This document shows, piece after piece, positions 21,703-34,790 of a stretch of DNA of 64,000 nt. Within the stretch, counting starts at the first letter, position 1. Each line of letters begins with the position of its first letter. The notes beneath the pieces were generated by a model that was not told where the DNA came from, did not search any database, and worked only from the letters and a program-made list of their open reading frames with translations. Source of the DNA: Endomychus coccineus (taxonomy: Eukaryota; Arthropoda; Insecta; Coleoptera; Endomychidae); assembly GCA_958510875.1 (NCBI GenBank), contig OY294068.1, forward strand, positions 71,774,633-71,838,632, in the 5' to 3' direction. The position numbers were made by a program, and so were the translations under genes.

Positions 21703-24700
21703 ATGACCATAGCTACTATCGTTCTAATAACTTCTTGCATATTTGCAGTGCAGGTAATTATTTCTATATTAAATCAAATGTTGCCAAATATTATTATATT
21801 GTATAACACACAAGTAGATTTCCAAGTATTTCTTGAAAGGTAGATTGAAAATATCGAATTACTATGTGAAATAAGTTCCTCAATATTATTCAAGGTTATT
21901 GAACTGTGAATTCAACTAGACTCTGGAGACATTCTTCATATTTTTTTTGACCATACCAACGCACATAGAAAATATGGTCATTAAAATATACATTGATCTC
22001 GTATTTCACCATCTTGTTCACTACCTTTCAGGAAAGAACACAAGATTGAGAAAATAATTTACATTAATGTACTCGCCGAGAGGCAATAAAATTGTTCATG
22101 CCACGAATTATTGAATCCACGAGTTGATTTGCCTATATTATGCAGAATTTTTCTAGTTGTATTAGGTACAACCTGTATTCGTTAGAAAAATTACTGAATC
22201 GATGTTTATTAACTAAAAAGTTAACAACGAGTATACAATCACTTGACAATATTTTGACATTGTCGCAGCAATTAGTGAACGCAGTTATAAAAAGTAGTTC
22301 CATATCAGCAAAGCTTTTTCCAATGTATTCTAAAGATGTTTGACTCTAGGTATTACTCATGTATGACTTCATTTGGATTTAATTATTCAGATATGGTCAT
22401 CGTTACGGATTGAAGACTCGAGATTTTATTGTACGCAGTATTTTTTCGTTTTAGTTGTAAATTCAGCTCCGTTTAATTTGTCCAAAATAGATTAGATTCG
22501 GTTTACGAATGTCCCCAACGCTAGCAGAACCATTTCAGGAAAATTAAAAAGAAATCGTCATAATTATAGGCTATTTACAGTTTGTAGTTGCAGTTGTGTC
22601 CAAAAAAAACCTATAAGTACCCTATGATTATTTCTATGTAACTATTTTCTATTTTCATCAAATTTATGACTAAATGCTGACCTACATTTCATCTCAACCA
22701 AGGTCATCGAAAGAACACTCAGTGTGTTAGGATAGAATGAATTTTTCTCATCATAACTGAAGAGCCTATAAGTGCCTATGATTTCAGTACCCGAATCACT
22801 TTCCTCAAACGTGATTTTTTAGGTGGCTCTGTCTGCTTATGTTAAGCCAGCAGAGTCTCGGTTTTTTTTGTTTCTACTCGTGCCTAAGAATGTACAGTTG
22901 CGTTTGAAAAAAGCCTAAAATTGTGATGTATTTTTTTGATTCTTTTCTGAAATGGCTCTGCTAGCCTTGGAGACGTGGTTTACGACGCTATTGTCTGAAC
23001 TTTTCTGAGTTTCAATAAAGTTTTTTTGTTCATTGGTCCTAGAATGTTTTTTATTTTGATTGTACTTAGTTAGGTATTTCTTACCTCAGCAATTACTGAA
23101 AGCAGTTAAAAAGCTGTTTGTTATCTATAAAGCTTTTACCAATTTGTCAGTTTTTATTCCAAGGAAGTTTCACTCTACGTATGTTCCGCTTCATTTGGAT
23201 TACAGAATTCAGATATGGTCATTGTTACGGATTGGGAACTCAAGATATTTTTGTTAGTTGGAATTCTTCATCAGATCTTGTTGTCAGTTCAGCGCCGGTT
23301 AATTTGTTCAAATTTTGTTAGGCTTGTTTCACGACAGTATTTCCCAATCCTTTTTGAGTTTCAATAGATTATTTTTGTTCATGAGTGCTAGAATGTTTTG
23401 TTAATTTGGTTATACTTTTAGTTTGGTATCGAGAGTGTTGATCACCTTTGAGCTAGAAAGATACGACATAAGCTCTTTGTATAATTATAATACATTTCAT
23501 ATCATTGCTTTTCACATCCTTCTTGGCTAATAGTCTTTACATCGTAAATTTATTGACTTTAATATTTAAGTATCATTCTCATTTGTTACACTTTCTCGGA
23601 ACCGCAGAAGTGAGTATCTATTACCTATATAAAATTTCGGTATTATACCGGTCTCTGACGAAACAGAAGACATAAGATCTATCCTAAGTCACATAATATG
23701 CTTTCTGCCGTTTTGATGTTCGTGTTAGCAATGTAACTACTATTGTGATATCTTCTTCCAACTTGCACGGTTTTATGGTCGGAATTGTGTATCGACCATA
23801 GACCTTCTACAACATGGACTGCGTTTGTGAGTGTCAATATTAGATATAATTGCTTGTGTTAGATCACGGTCGTACATACAGGTCTGGGAACTGGTATATT
23901 TGACATGAGTCTCTTACATGTCGTCAAACTCGTAGTCCCTCGCTCAGCCACCAGCTAGCGCTTGGATCGAAGTATGACAACAATCACATTATTAAGTAAA
24001 ATAATATTTCTCGTAACGCAATATTTACTATTCTGATTTGAGAGAGGAATAGAACTGTCACTCTTGTCAAAATGTATTACTCACCTTAAAAATAACTCCC
24101 CCTTTTTCGTTATACATGCTCGCACACATAAAAGACCTCGTTAGAACGATTTCTATCCGGAATCTCAAGCATCCATTTTTTCGCATTTCACTTTTGTAAC
24201 CCGTTTTGCATTTCGGCACTATGCACGGTTCCGTAATTTTTTTCTAAAAACGCCGGTATTCTTTGTGTTTACAAGTCAACAATGCCAGAGATCATTCCTC
24301 GACTGACGCGCCACCTATGCAACAGATGACGCTTAGCGGACTCACTTCTTACATAGGAAACAGCCTCGAGTTCCCAGACTTGTATATACGACCATGGGTT
24401 AGATTCATGATGGCAGTGGTCGACACTGCGTACCCCAACTGTATCGAGCTACTTAACAGTGCTATGCAGATGGACCTTCTATTAGGTCTATGACTATACG
24501 TCGCTGACTGACTTGTTCAGTGCGACATAGTGAGACCAATGTACTAGAAAAGTGTGCTTTAGTGTGACTGACCCAAACAAATTACTCCAGATGTTGGCAC
24601 ACAGCTAGCTATACGTGAAATACGAAAGGCCCAGTCAATGTACTAGAAGGTCTATGGTTTATGCTCTCTCTATTTTTCGTCATTGAAGATTGTACCGTAA

Positions 24701-27700
24701 ACACGATGACTTATATTGAATATAATTAGTCATTACTATTCTTAACTCAAATGATATAACTGTGAATAATGGTAACACTTCCGGACTAATAGATCATATT
24801 CTACCTAAAAAACGATATAAATCAGCTATCAACTTATTGCTTCCTACAATGAAACAAAACAATTCTAATGATGTCATCACATATATGGAGCCAATCACCA
24901 CAAGAATTCCAAATTTTCATAGTAATCTAGGTATTAACCATAGTCCTATTATCCTAAGGAGACAGAATTATTTACATTTAAACACGATCAGACATTGCCA
25001 AAGTTTCGGGCCACTCAAACCGCTGTATATTATAAGTATGAACGTATGGAATATGCTGTTGCCATATTAGTTGTTCTGTGTGCCGGATTGAGATTTGTGA
25101 TTATTATAAAAACGTCCACATCTTTAATTATTGGTTATATTAAAAGCAATACTGTTGAAATGTCGTTTTCTCTGAAAAATATTCCATAATCTATGGTAAC
25201 CTGGAATATATACAATCTAATTATAGAATATTCAAATTTTTAGATCTAGAACTATTCCATTCCATTGCATCATTTGTACAGAAAGTGACAACGCCGCACA
25301 TCTCTTATGAATAGGGACTTTGTTCTGTACTACGCAATTTGACAGCTTCCATATTTCTCGTTGCTATTTCGAAGCAATGTTGCGTTACAAGTTCCAAGTT
25401 TTCAATCATAGTTACAGCGTTGCCAATAAGGAGTAATTATGACTCGACGACAAAGAGGTCCGTTGGTTTTCTTTGTCATATTTTATGTAATCATTGCAAC
25501 AAGTCAAATGGAGTTTCTTGGATGAGATGTTTCTTCTCTTTAGGATAATAGGTCTATGGTATTAACGTAGCGTATAGGACGCAGAGAAATTTAGAAAGTT
25601 TATCAGGAATAATGAAGTTGAATCATCCGATGGAGACAAATTTGGGGTTTACAAGCTGAGATGTGGGTCTTGGTTGGTCTGACAGGGTGGACCTTCATAA
25701 AATGGATCAGAGAACATAGGCGTTGATCCATTAATAATTAATTTGACACAACCTTAGCAAAACACTTAATAATGAAAAATCATAATAAAACCAAGAATTT
25801 ACACATTCAGAATGAAGGTAATGAACTAAACTTGTTGGAATCTGTAAATAATAAATATTAGCATTTCTACATTCTATTGAACGATCACAAATACTAACAT
25901 ATCCTCCCTTGTTAAGTTTGTAAGATGAGATTTTTTGTTTGCTACCAGTTCACCGTTTAATCTCTAGATCTCTAGGCTAGACACCAGTTTTCCGCAGGTT
26001 GTTCACCCTTTCATAAAAACTTGGTGTGGAGACCTGGTTGCCTACGTAACATATATATTGCCGAAATCTATTGGAAAATATGGAGAATCCCCTGCTGTAG
26101 CATTGTATATCTCCATAGTAGGTGACCGAGTCTGGTCCTCTTGGGAAACTTCCGTCATATGGTTTGCCGCCTCAACTTTGTCGCTTACTATCGAGCTTTC
26201 TCTCAGGAAGATCAGTCCATGTGGTGGTTGACGGAGTATCCTCTGATACAATAGCTATAAACGCAGGTATTCCACAGGGAACTATCTTGGCACCAACTTA
26301 GTTTCTGCTCCATATGAACTGGAAGTGACCACCTGTCCCGTCCACTGCTCTGTAGATAATTGTACACTTCATACTGCTTTCTCATCTAGAGCTCCTATAT
26401 CATCCAATGATGTCAGGGAGCGAGACAGAGACAGGTTGATGTTTTTAATGGAGATCTGGCGAAGATTTTGAAATGGGGATTTGATAATCTAGTAGAGTTT
26501 AATGTGACCAAAACGCAAGTTTGCGACTTCTCCATGAGGGATAATATGATGATATCGAGTACAACTATTCATATGAGGTCTTCCATATCCATGCTCTGGA
26601 TCACCACCAACAGCACCCTATCATGGGATGATTATTGCTACAACCGCTCTACAAAAACTTTGTTTGCTATTCCGTGCTAAGTGAGAGGTACTTCACATCC
26701 CAGCAGCTCATCATAATCTAAAAAGCACATATTCGACATGTTCTGAAGAACTATTCACATGTTTGGAGTTTGGCTCCCAAATATAAGATGAATCTCTTAG
26801 ATTCTGTCTAGAATTCGTCTGATTGATGATCTCACACTTACGTGTTCATTAGCCTCTCTAGAACATCGTAGAAAGGAGAAAGATCTCTCTTTTTATATAG
26901 ATATTTCCATGGTCGGTATGCGTCGGAAGTCTCAACTGTTGTTTCACCATGATTATATTGTTTCACACGATGTTCTTCGAACATTATAGGTTTCCTTCTC
27001 GTGTAGTCAAGGTATCAAAACAAAATTTGTTGTACACAATTTAGTTAAATTCCGCTTACTATCTATACTAAGGTCGCCGTTGAAGTAATATATCAGGTTA
27101 GCTCCTATTTAGTAAGTTATTTCTTTGTATATTTGCTAGAAGAAGTTACGGTGCTGGTGGAACAATAGTTACATCCATTCATTAAATTAGTGAAATTCAA
27201 ACTTTTAATAGTTGTGTTATTTAAATTTACAATGAATCATGCATATATTCTCAAAAACGAATTTGTCTGACAGAATATGATTATTGGCTTCTGGGCTCCA
27301 GAATCTGCCCAAAATGAACTATTGAACAATTTCATGGATTTGGATTGTTTGCAGATTCCATGTGTTGAAGTGATCACTTTATCTATAGGTATCTTTGAAT
27401 ATATTCAGCATATTCTAACCTATGCTCATATTGCAATGTTCAGTAAATATCCTGAACAATTTTTATCGGTGGGTTTGATTTTCATGGTGAGACTCTGCCT
27501 ACCCGGAGATGCCGCGGTTAAATTATGTTCAACTTGGCTTTCCTTCCATGTAATACTGACGAGTACAAATAAGTCACTTTCTGTGAACAATTCATACTAT
27601 AATCAATATGTCTGGAGAGCCTTAAGTCTTGTGATTCAGACCTGATCAGAGGAAGGGACACCTAGCCGTACGATAAGTTAGGTACGGTTATTTGAGTCCT

Positions 27701-28185
27701 TTGGAGTAAGTCATCAGACCGTAATACGTAACAAAAAATTAATCAAGGAGTAGTAAATATCTATACCAGATTTATTTTAGACAAATTCACTGAATTGAAA
27801 TTTTCCATTATGTTTTTGCAAGGCCATGACCTATCATGATGGTCCAGTGATGGGACTACATTGTGCCAAGCTCAATGGTATGAATGCTACAATGGAGAAG
27901 GAAATAGCATCAGGCCTGCATTTAGAACACCCAAGCCCAAATGTGATAAGTCACATAATATGTTGCTTCACTGAGCTAACATGGTTAACCAAATCTGGGG
28001 ATTGGGATATAGAAAACATAAAAATGATGCTTCGCCCTGTATTGCCAGAGACAACTTTGCAGAAAGTAATATCATATGCTATCAAAAAGGCTACGATTGA
28101 AGAAACTGTAATAGAAGCTTGGAAATTGATGAATCCATTATTAAGATCTCATATTTTCGATAAGGATAACCTTTTCCGGACATAA
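21703..28185 (+). CDS. Odorant-binding-protein-like gene, copy 2 (two exons, intact)
   Basis: Join 21703-21753 with 27823-28185. Exon 1 encodes MTIATIVLITSCIFAVQ and ends CAG|GTAATT. Exon 2 starts after TTTTTGCAAG in phase 0. The protein has 137 residues, and exon 2 is about four-fifths identical to copy 1 by eye. C1 (14) and the CC pair (47-48) are kept, but C4 (85) is Tyr, so only one disulfide is possible. The NAT sequon and the GDWDIENIK region are kept. The intron has grown to 6.07 kb through two MITEs, a MULE-like MITE and a LINE fragment. Upstream, the 4.2-kb YR element separates distal from proximal promoter sequence, which may have altered expression. The ORF itself shows no damage. 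The OBP call is by pattern only. Confidence 0.65.
22140..23490 (+). repeat. Intron block tandemly duplicated in copy 2
   Basis: The sequence from TTGTCGCAGCAATTA... to TCGGTTTACGACGCTATT, which continues past the MULE-like MITE, is followed by a second version starting at about 23085 (CAGCAATTACTGAAAGCAG). Copies 1 and 3 carry the block once (4390-4700 and 55015-55300). Confidence 0.6.
22509..22976. mobile_element. MULE-like MITE, copy A
   Basis: A 468-bp element with ends ATGTCCCCAACGCTAGCAG and the inverse CTGCTAGCCTTGGAGACGT. It is flanked by a perfect 9-bp duplication, GGTTTACGA (22500-22508 and 22977-22985). OBP copy 1 has the uninterrupted site near 4668. A 9-bp target duplication suits Mutator-like elements. 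A longer relative is at 59086-59870. Confidence 0.7.
23864..24397. mobile_element. MITE family Y, copy A
   Basis: A 534-bp element. TCACGGTCGTACATACAGG at the start is inverted as CTTGTATATACGACCATGG at the end. The flanks repeat GTTAGA (23858-23863, 24398-24403). The equivalent position in copy 1 (about 5200) lacks it. It is non-coding. A truncated relative is at 49165. Confidence 0.65.
24740..25930 (+). mobile_element. Penelope-like fragment in the intron of copy 2, split by MITE X
   Basis: The upstream part (24762-24935) reads TSGLIDHILPKKRY and ITTRIPNFHSNLGI. The downstream part (25561-25930) keeps decayed GIY-YIG sequence (WTFIKWIREH and LIMKNHNKTKNLHIQ-like pieces) with frameshifts. 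It is orthologous to 5590-6007 and 56740-57265. Confidence 0.6.
24936..25557. mobile_element. MITE family X, copy B (622 bp)
   Basis: It sits inside the Penelope fragment with GGTATT on both sides (24930-24935, 25558-25563). The terminal repeats CATAGTCCTATTATCC and GGATAATAGGTCTATG are inverted. Copies A and B share an open stretch ending in LPIRSNYDSTTKRSVGF, but the frame has no recognisable product. It gives the unoccupied sequence for the mariner at 14231. Confidence 0.65.
25960..27010 (+). mobile_element. LINE RT fragment, same family as 41950-43390
   Basis: Pieces in several frames match the better-preserved copy: FCRLFxPFIKTWC-like, TLHTAFSSRAP, ILKWGFDNLVEFNVTKTQV and PIFEYYSHVWSLAPKYKMN-like, ending VLRTL.VSFSCSQG-like. 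It is inserted in the OBP copy 2 intron directly after the Penelope fragment. It is heavily decayed. Confidence 0.6.
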
Positions 28186-29600
28186 TGAGAATGTTCCAAT
28201 TGTCATGTTGTATGTATGATGAAAATATTGATGAATAAATTTGTTATCCTTCGCCCAACTGATTTAATCTCCTTTTTAGGAAGTTCCAATATTTCCAGCA
28301 GCTTACGTACTTCCGATTGTTCCTTTGTGATGATGATGTTTTTTTTTCACCACCAAGCCAATCAGATTCATGAGTTTGTGGTCTCCATAATCACTACACC
28401 AATATAAAATTAATCTAAAACATATGTACCCTAGAAACAGCAACAAGAACTAGTGTAGTTCGTTGAGAACCCCTTGATTTTGAAGGTGAAGGTGAAGTCG
28501 CTATATCAATGAATAAAAATATACAGTTCAAGTCCATTGAGATAAAAAAAAAGTTATAGAGAAATTTTCTGAACTTAATGAACTTAATTTAAATGTAATC
28601 TCTACGTACAAACTCCCCAACATGTTACCAATAGAATGGCAAAAATGTAGATTCATTCCTGAATAACAATACCATTTATCTAGGAGATTTCAAGCCACAA
28701 TTACTATTTATTGATGATTATCCTGCTGCACGGATTTGATCCTCCTTGTAACAAAACTCTGTCGTAGATCTTAATTCATGTACACTAAACGTAATACCCT
28801 GTATATTATCATATGGAACTTTTTTCATGATTCCTTAGGATCACACAATTTTTTCATTCACATTACATAAAGAGTGGATTTCATGTTCAAAGAAAGACTA
28901 GGCATGTCAATTAGGTAGAAAAAGTCAAAAGCTGAATGGAAATTATTCGAGGAAAAGTTAGGAAGCCTAATTTTCCTAGCAATTTAATACAGAAAAACGT
29001 AATCATTTGATGAATGCTATGAGTAACGCCTGTGACGACTCAATTCCAATTAAAAAACCTTTCTTACATTGAGAAAAAAGATCGTTAGAATTTAATGAAG
29101 CTGCTTAATAATTAACAAATCTCTGGCTTGAGGCTTTGGCCCCACAAATATTCATGCATCTGTAAGCAGCCATTGGGTGAAGTTTTCAAATATAAGATTT
29201 GTTAGCTGTTATTAATTAAGGTTCTTTTTCTATGAAAAACAGCCATTCTACTTCTGTTAATTAATTCTTTCCGTTTCCTACTGAGCTTTGGTTTATTATT
29301 TTCTAATGAGTAATTGTGTTATTTATACCCAAGAATTTAGTCTTTTAAATGCAAATAATCGAATCATTTGGATGCGATCAATGAGTTTGATTTCAAAAAC
29401 AAATTATTATTATTGAAAATATTTATCCAATAAGAACATCTAAATCCCAAATGAAGATGATTTCAAAGAATAATATCCCTTTTTCTCAATCTAACAAAAA
29501 AAAATTTACGTTTATGGTGAGTCGAGCAACATAGAGAAATAACAAAACTGAGAAAACAAGCGTTACGGGGAGAGATTAACAATTTCTTAAGTTATAACAG
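28186..29600 (+). other. 3' flank of OBP-like copy 2
   Basis: An AATAAA at 28234-28239 is the likely polyadenylation signal. The rest is non-coding and colinear with the flank of copy 1, without the mariner and LINE found there. Confidence 0.5.
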
Positions 29601-29639
29601 TTTTTACGCCCGAACAAAACGACTATTTAAAACAAAACG

Positions 29640-30560
29640 TAGACAGTAATGAAAGACTTCCAGAATAAATTAAACAGAAATACCCATTATGTAAAATAGA
29701 GCAAAAAGCAGTGATCAGCATTACAACTATAGTGAAAAAACCTCAATTCACATAGGAATTAATTCAAAATATATTAGATAAGCTGGCTTCACCTACGGTC
29801 TCCAATTTCACTTTAGAATTATAATACTGGTTGTTTTGGATAAAATTTTCTCATACAGCGAATTTATGACCCAAAAAAATTCTCACTTTACGGCTCCTGG
29901 TAGGAATATCACATTATAGTATCTTACGCAAGACACTTTTGGATTTCAAAATCAAAATCCTTGAAATGCACAATGATTGTTGGGCGCAGGGTAGTTCATT
30001 GAGGATTTGAAAGAGATTATAATTTGTTTATTCTTGAAACCCAATAAAGATGAAAGTCTTGTCATATCTCACAGGTCTATTTCATAAATGTTGTGTATTA
30101 CAACAATATTCGAACTTCTGTTCAAAACACGAATCGAATGAATACAATTTTGTTACCAAAACTTCAATTCCTGTGTCCAAAAGGGGTACAATAAATATAA
30201 TAAATTTGAGTGAGCAAAAACAGTATACAACATGGATCGAAACAATGTGCTTCTCGACCTCAGAATTTTGACACAATGCATACCACAAGAATCAGTTCTA
30301 TGTCCACTATTCTTTAATGTGTACACTTCTTATGAACAAGAAATATGGAAATTACACATTATAATCATTCAATATGCGGATGATATTTGCATTTACATAA
30401 CTCTGAAAACTTATAGATGTAATAATCCGACGGATTATTACTTTTTGTTATTGAGACCTTTGAATAATTTTGATTTAATTCAAATTGAAAGTTTTATAAA
30501 TTATTATATCTTGAACACGATATACCAGACAGATCTAGCGACGGTAATCTGAGCCCTCTT
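29640..30560 (+). pseudogene. LINE reverse transcriptase fragment
   Basis: Broken frames give ILDKLASPTVSNFTLEL (about 29770), LKPNKDESLVISHRSIS (about 30034), TRIEWIQ-like, RKGYNKYNKFE-like, ILTQCIPQESVLCPLFFNVY (30262-30321) and IIQYADDICIYI (30361-30399). The order matches LINE RT domains 0-5, with YADD as the active site. Stops and shifts throughout mark it as dead. Confidence 0.65.
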
Positions 30561-31299
30561 TCCTATATCATTGACCAGCCAGCTATGAACAATGCTTTAC
30601 AAACGTAAGCACGGCACGAAGTCAATGGTACTTTTTTCCCTGAGTCAGGAAAAGTTCACGTGGAGTTGAACAGAGCGATTCTTCCGCCTAGTCAGATTCC
30701 TATCGGCTATTGTTATAGCTCATTGGCGTGTTTTGATCCCGGGATTCTAAATTTGAACATATTTTCCAAGCTTTGCGCGTGGGGTGGCCCCCGCTTCAAT
30801 GATTTCATAAGAACTAATTACATTGAGGGAAAAAGCCATTTCTCAACCACCCACTCGAGTAGTTCACCACCAGGTACTTGTCGGTAAGTCCAGCTTGCTT
30901 TATGTCCACAGGGATGCTCCATTGTTGCATTAAATCAAATCAATCAATATAATGTTTGTTCAGAATATACAAATCTAGTCCAAGAAATTTATAGATATTA
31001 AATTAACAATGCAACAGGGGTTATGCATCCCTGGAGCTGAAGCAGCGCTGGACTTTTTCGCGTCTTCGGTGTCTCGCGTAAAGTGTTTGTTCCTTATTCA
31101 AAAAGCATTTTGTGACAATTCCCCATCATACCAAATTTAATCCGACGTAGAAATCGAGTGTTTAAATTTTTTGTGCCTTATTACTACAAGGGGTCCAAGA
31201 GGGAATTTGTGAAATAAGACCAACGGGGTGAGTGCATTTTGATTGCAAAAGAACAACTGTTATATTGACTTCAACCTCTGAATCGACGATATAATATAT
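30561..31299 (+). other. Unassigned stretch with a 75-codon frame
   Basis: The frame at 30660-30887 reads LPPSQIPIGYCYSSLACFDP and ends just before GGTAAGTCC, a donor-like sequence. I recognise no family. It is more GC-rich than its surroundings. Confidence 0.3.
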
Positions 31300-32000
31300 T
31301 GTGGTTATTTAAGCTTCAGATCACTCTCCGCCCGCCAATGATTATTTTGTTAATATATGTTTTTTTTCTAGCAGTGGTCAATTTTAATTCCGCTCATCAG
31401 AGATCACTCAGGGGATATAATAGAGTATCAGGTCGTTAGGTTTACCCCAGGTTACCAGAAAGAGAGGAATTCTTTAACTTCATATATTATCTATCAAGCA
31501 TCGGCGTGATCGAGCAAGAAATCGATCACTGTCTCGTGTGTGTTAATTAGCTTTCTTTGATTCAATCCATCTTAGGAGAACCTGAACAGGAACTCGCTCG
31601 CTGGCGAAAGAGGTAGAACTAGCGACCATAATAATTTCCCAGGTTCCCACTTAGGGTCAACCTGAACTTGACGTTTCTTAAATTCATTATATTCCCCTTT
31701 TCTACATTTTTGGATTAAGTTTATATTCGTTTGCGATGTTGTAATGTATAAAATTATGTAAACTTTCATTCAATATATATTTATTATTATTCAATTGATT
31801 AACGAGTTTAACTGGCAATTCCTAATCACCTCTCAGCGAATACGACCTTCAGAATCTACGCTTGAATAGATACAAAGTTATAATTGTAAGTAATAGTACG
31901 AGGCGGTCCCTTGAAAGAGATCAAGGGATCAAAGTAGTCAAAAACAGCTTCTAGGTGGGCTGAAATATACACCTAGTGGTGGCAGCTAAAAAGAACCTTA
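31300..32000. mobile_element. Possible solo LTR with primer-binding-like end
   Basis: TGGTGGCAGC at 31976-31985 resembles the leader next to many insect LTRs, and TACA just before it could be the LTR end. The 5' boundary is not seen, and no gag or pol follows. Confidence 0.25.
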
Positions 32001-33200
32001 GGGGTACACGGATCAACTAAGATCTTTGATACCTGAGCAGGTTCCAACAAACAAATCTTAATTCATATAACACGTTGATGAGGTATTAACGCTACCTCAA
32101 ATAATACCCAGCCGACTGCTACTAGCAGTGAGATAGACTTTCAAGCCCATTCACTTATTTGGGAAATATTAGATCTGGAGTAATTCCAGATTTATTATTT
32201 TAAAACAATACGCTCGGCTCGCCGTTACATTGAGAATGTATCAGAGATTTACAGCACATAGTATAATATAATCATACGACATGGTTTCGAAATAGCTTCA
32301 GATGAAGCAGCAATAATTTTTTTGACCATAAAAAATAGGAGCAGATGAAATCATTACCTTGAATGGTATGACAATCACCATAGTCAACGAATATACAGGG
32401 TGTTTTATACGTAGAGGTCGAACATTTAAGTACGTTTTCTTTGGCCGAAAATGAGTTTCTTGTTTGTTATATAACCTTGGGGTCTTGAGGCAACCTTCGA
32501 GCTACAGGATGTCAAAATAAAAAAAAATTCTGTAGATTTTTCATGTCCAATCCTCTAGAAGTAATTCAACCAAACATGGTATACATATTTAATTTGTCGG
32601 TGGATATGAACCTCATCAGTGGCGGAGGTGTGGGAATCATAGATCATTATTTATCAAAAAATCTATAACATCCGTTATAAAATCAGGAATAAAATAGGTT
32701 GCCATATGCCTTATCATGTTCAGTTTTGTCTTCTCACATTTTTTGTATTCAAAACTGATTAGTGACAAAATTGATTTATTTGACCAAGTACAATTTTGCG
32801 ATACTCATTACATTACAATCTTAAGGTAATTACAAAATAATTAATTCTTAACGTAGTTATGCTACAAAGGTTTTTCATTATAACTCTTTAAAATGGATAC
32901 CTTCATCCAAAATACATGCTTCAGGTCTTCTTCAGAGTGGATCTCAGACACGTGCAAAAAACCAGGATTATCATGTATGGCATCCAATGAACACATTTGC
33001 CTTGAGATGTCTCAAAACATAAAAATCGGTATGGTTCATTTCTGGTGACCTGGGCGGCTAATGTTGACCTGGTTCTGAAACGTTTTCAAGAAAATGTGTG
33101 TAGGAGGCACCGATTGAAGTTCTTGGTAGAAGGTAAGGTGAAAAGTATATGATAAGTTAAGTGAGGTAAGATAAGATAAGATGAGATTTATTGATGCTAA
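32001..33200. other. Repeat-derived non-coding stretch
   Basis: A mariner-type end, TACAGGGTGTTTTATACG, is at 32395. No coding sequence is recognised. Confidence 0.35.
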
Positions 33201-33204
33201 TATA

Positions 33205-34028
33205 CAGGGTGAGTCAGTTTTTTGTAGCCAAACTGCAACAGGAGATAGAACAAGTTTTCTCAAGAAGAAAAGTTCAATAAACATTTGTCGTAGAAGGCTT
33301 CGTTTTCGAGATTTCGTTGAAATTGAAAAAAAAATTTCGTTTTTTTGAGAATATTTCCGGAACCGTTTATCGTACAAAAAACAGCTTTTGTGAGCATTTT
33401 CTACTCATAGTAAGCTATGTTCTGTGTGATAAAAAATTTTTTTTTTACTCATAATTGGTGAAGATTTTGAAGGGGTAGTGGGTGTTTTTCTCCCCAACTT
33501 CTACGCCACTGAAAAACGGTTTTGAGACAACCATTAGAACCGCCAATGTTTTCTACACAAAAAAGGTACCTCTGATCATAAACTCTAAAGTTGACCGTCT
33601 TCGAGAAAAATCAACTTTTATGTTGAAAAACATGGTCAATTCTTACTAATTAGACGAAATTTATTCAAACAAGTAGAACAAGTAACAAAATCAAAGGATT
33701 GACCATGTTTTTCAAAATAAAAGTTGATTTTTCTCGAAAACGGTCAACTTTAGAGCTTATGAGCAAGTACCTTTTTTGTGTAGAAAACATTTGCGGTTCT
33801 AATGGTTGTCTCAAAGCCATTTTTTTCCAGTGGCGTAGAAGTTGGGGAGAAAAACAGCCACTACCCCTTCAAAATCTTCACCAATTATGAGTAAAAAAAA
33901 ATTTTTTATCACACAGAACATAGCTTACTATGAGTAGGAAATGTTTACAAAAGCTGTTTTCTGTACGATAAACGGTTCCGGAGATATTCGCAAAAAACGA
34001 AATTTTTTTTTCAATTTCAACACCCTGT
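33205..34028. repeat. Foldback element with ~330-bp arms
   Basis: The left arm (about 33310-33640) is inversely repeated at about 33690-34020: CCGGAACCGTTTATCGTAC, CTATGTTCTGTGTGATAAAA, GGGGTAGTGG and GTTGACCGTCTTCGAG all have exact or near-exact inverse partners. The ends are CAGGGTG and CACCCTG next to TA. It has no coding capacity. Confidence 0.75.
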
Positions 34029-34194
34029 ATCTCAAAAACTAAGCGTCTGTGCATATATGTTATTGGGAATTTTTATCTCAAAATCAAATTTTCTATCGTC
34101 TGAGACATTCTATATAACGATTCTTCAAATCTGCAACTACAATTTGAATGTTTCTACTAGCGGTGTAATTGAGAGTCATTATAAAAAATATAAC

Positions 34195-34790
34195 ACATTA
34201 TTCATATACTGATAAAATCAATATTGAGAAATTCATCAGTTTTATATCTTAAGAAGAATTTGTTTCATGATGGTTTTGAACTTTTTCGGTCTGTAATTAA
34301 TAATTTCACTAGGTAGTACATTTGAGAATTCAAAACAGTGATAACTTTGCGTATTTTGTGACTTAGACAGCCTTCATTTTGGTGATGTAATGTGTTTGTT
34401 ATTCCCTTGTAAAGTGGTAATGAAAATCTGTATTTATTGAAACCTTTTTGTATTCATTGTGTGCCCTAAATATTGAATATTCAAGCATCAAATATAAAGA
34501 TATGGTAGTGTGAGAATTTTCCGTTCCTTGAATAATTTCTTACAACATTCTCTATATTTATTATCACCTATAATACAAACAGCCCTGTATTGTAGTCGAT
34601 ATATGCGTTCTAATTTACTACAAGTACCCCAAAGAATGATGCCATATTTCAAATGCGATTCACAGAGAGGGAAATAAGCTCATCTCAGAACTGTTTGTGA
34701 TACTTGGTTTGATAGGCGCCTTAGTGCATACATTTTTCTGCTCAACAGAAGAAGGAAATTCAAGTCGGGCGGCAGAAAAACGTTGATAGT
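34195..34790 (-). pseudogene. LINE reverse transcriptase C-terminal fragment
   Basis: The reverse frame reads LLSRKMYALRRLSNQVSQTV, then AYFPLCESHLKYGIILWG, LERIYRLQYRAVCIIG and KERKILTLPYLYI. This is the conserved region downstream of the RT fingers and palm in jockey-like LINEs. Several stops are present. Confidence 0.65.

Noticed and set aside
31976..31985. Complete LTR retrotransposon next to a primer-binding-like TGGTGGCAGC
   Set aside because: No gag or pol follows and no second LTR was found. At most a solo LTR is possible.
33205..34028. Coding frames at 33036-33377 and 33699-33890
   Set aside because: Both lie in or across the arms of a foldback and have no recognisable product. Their openness follows from sequence composition.
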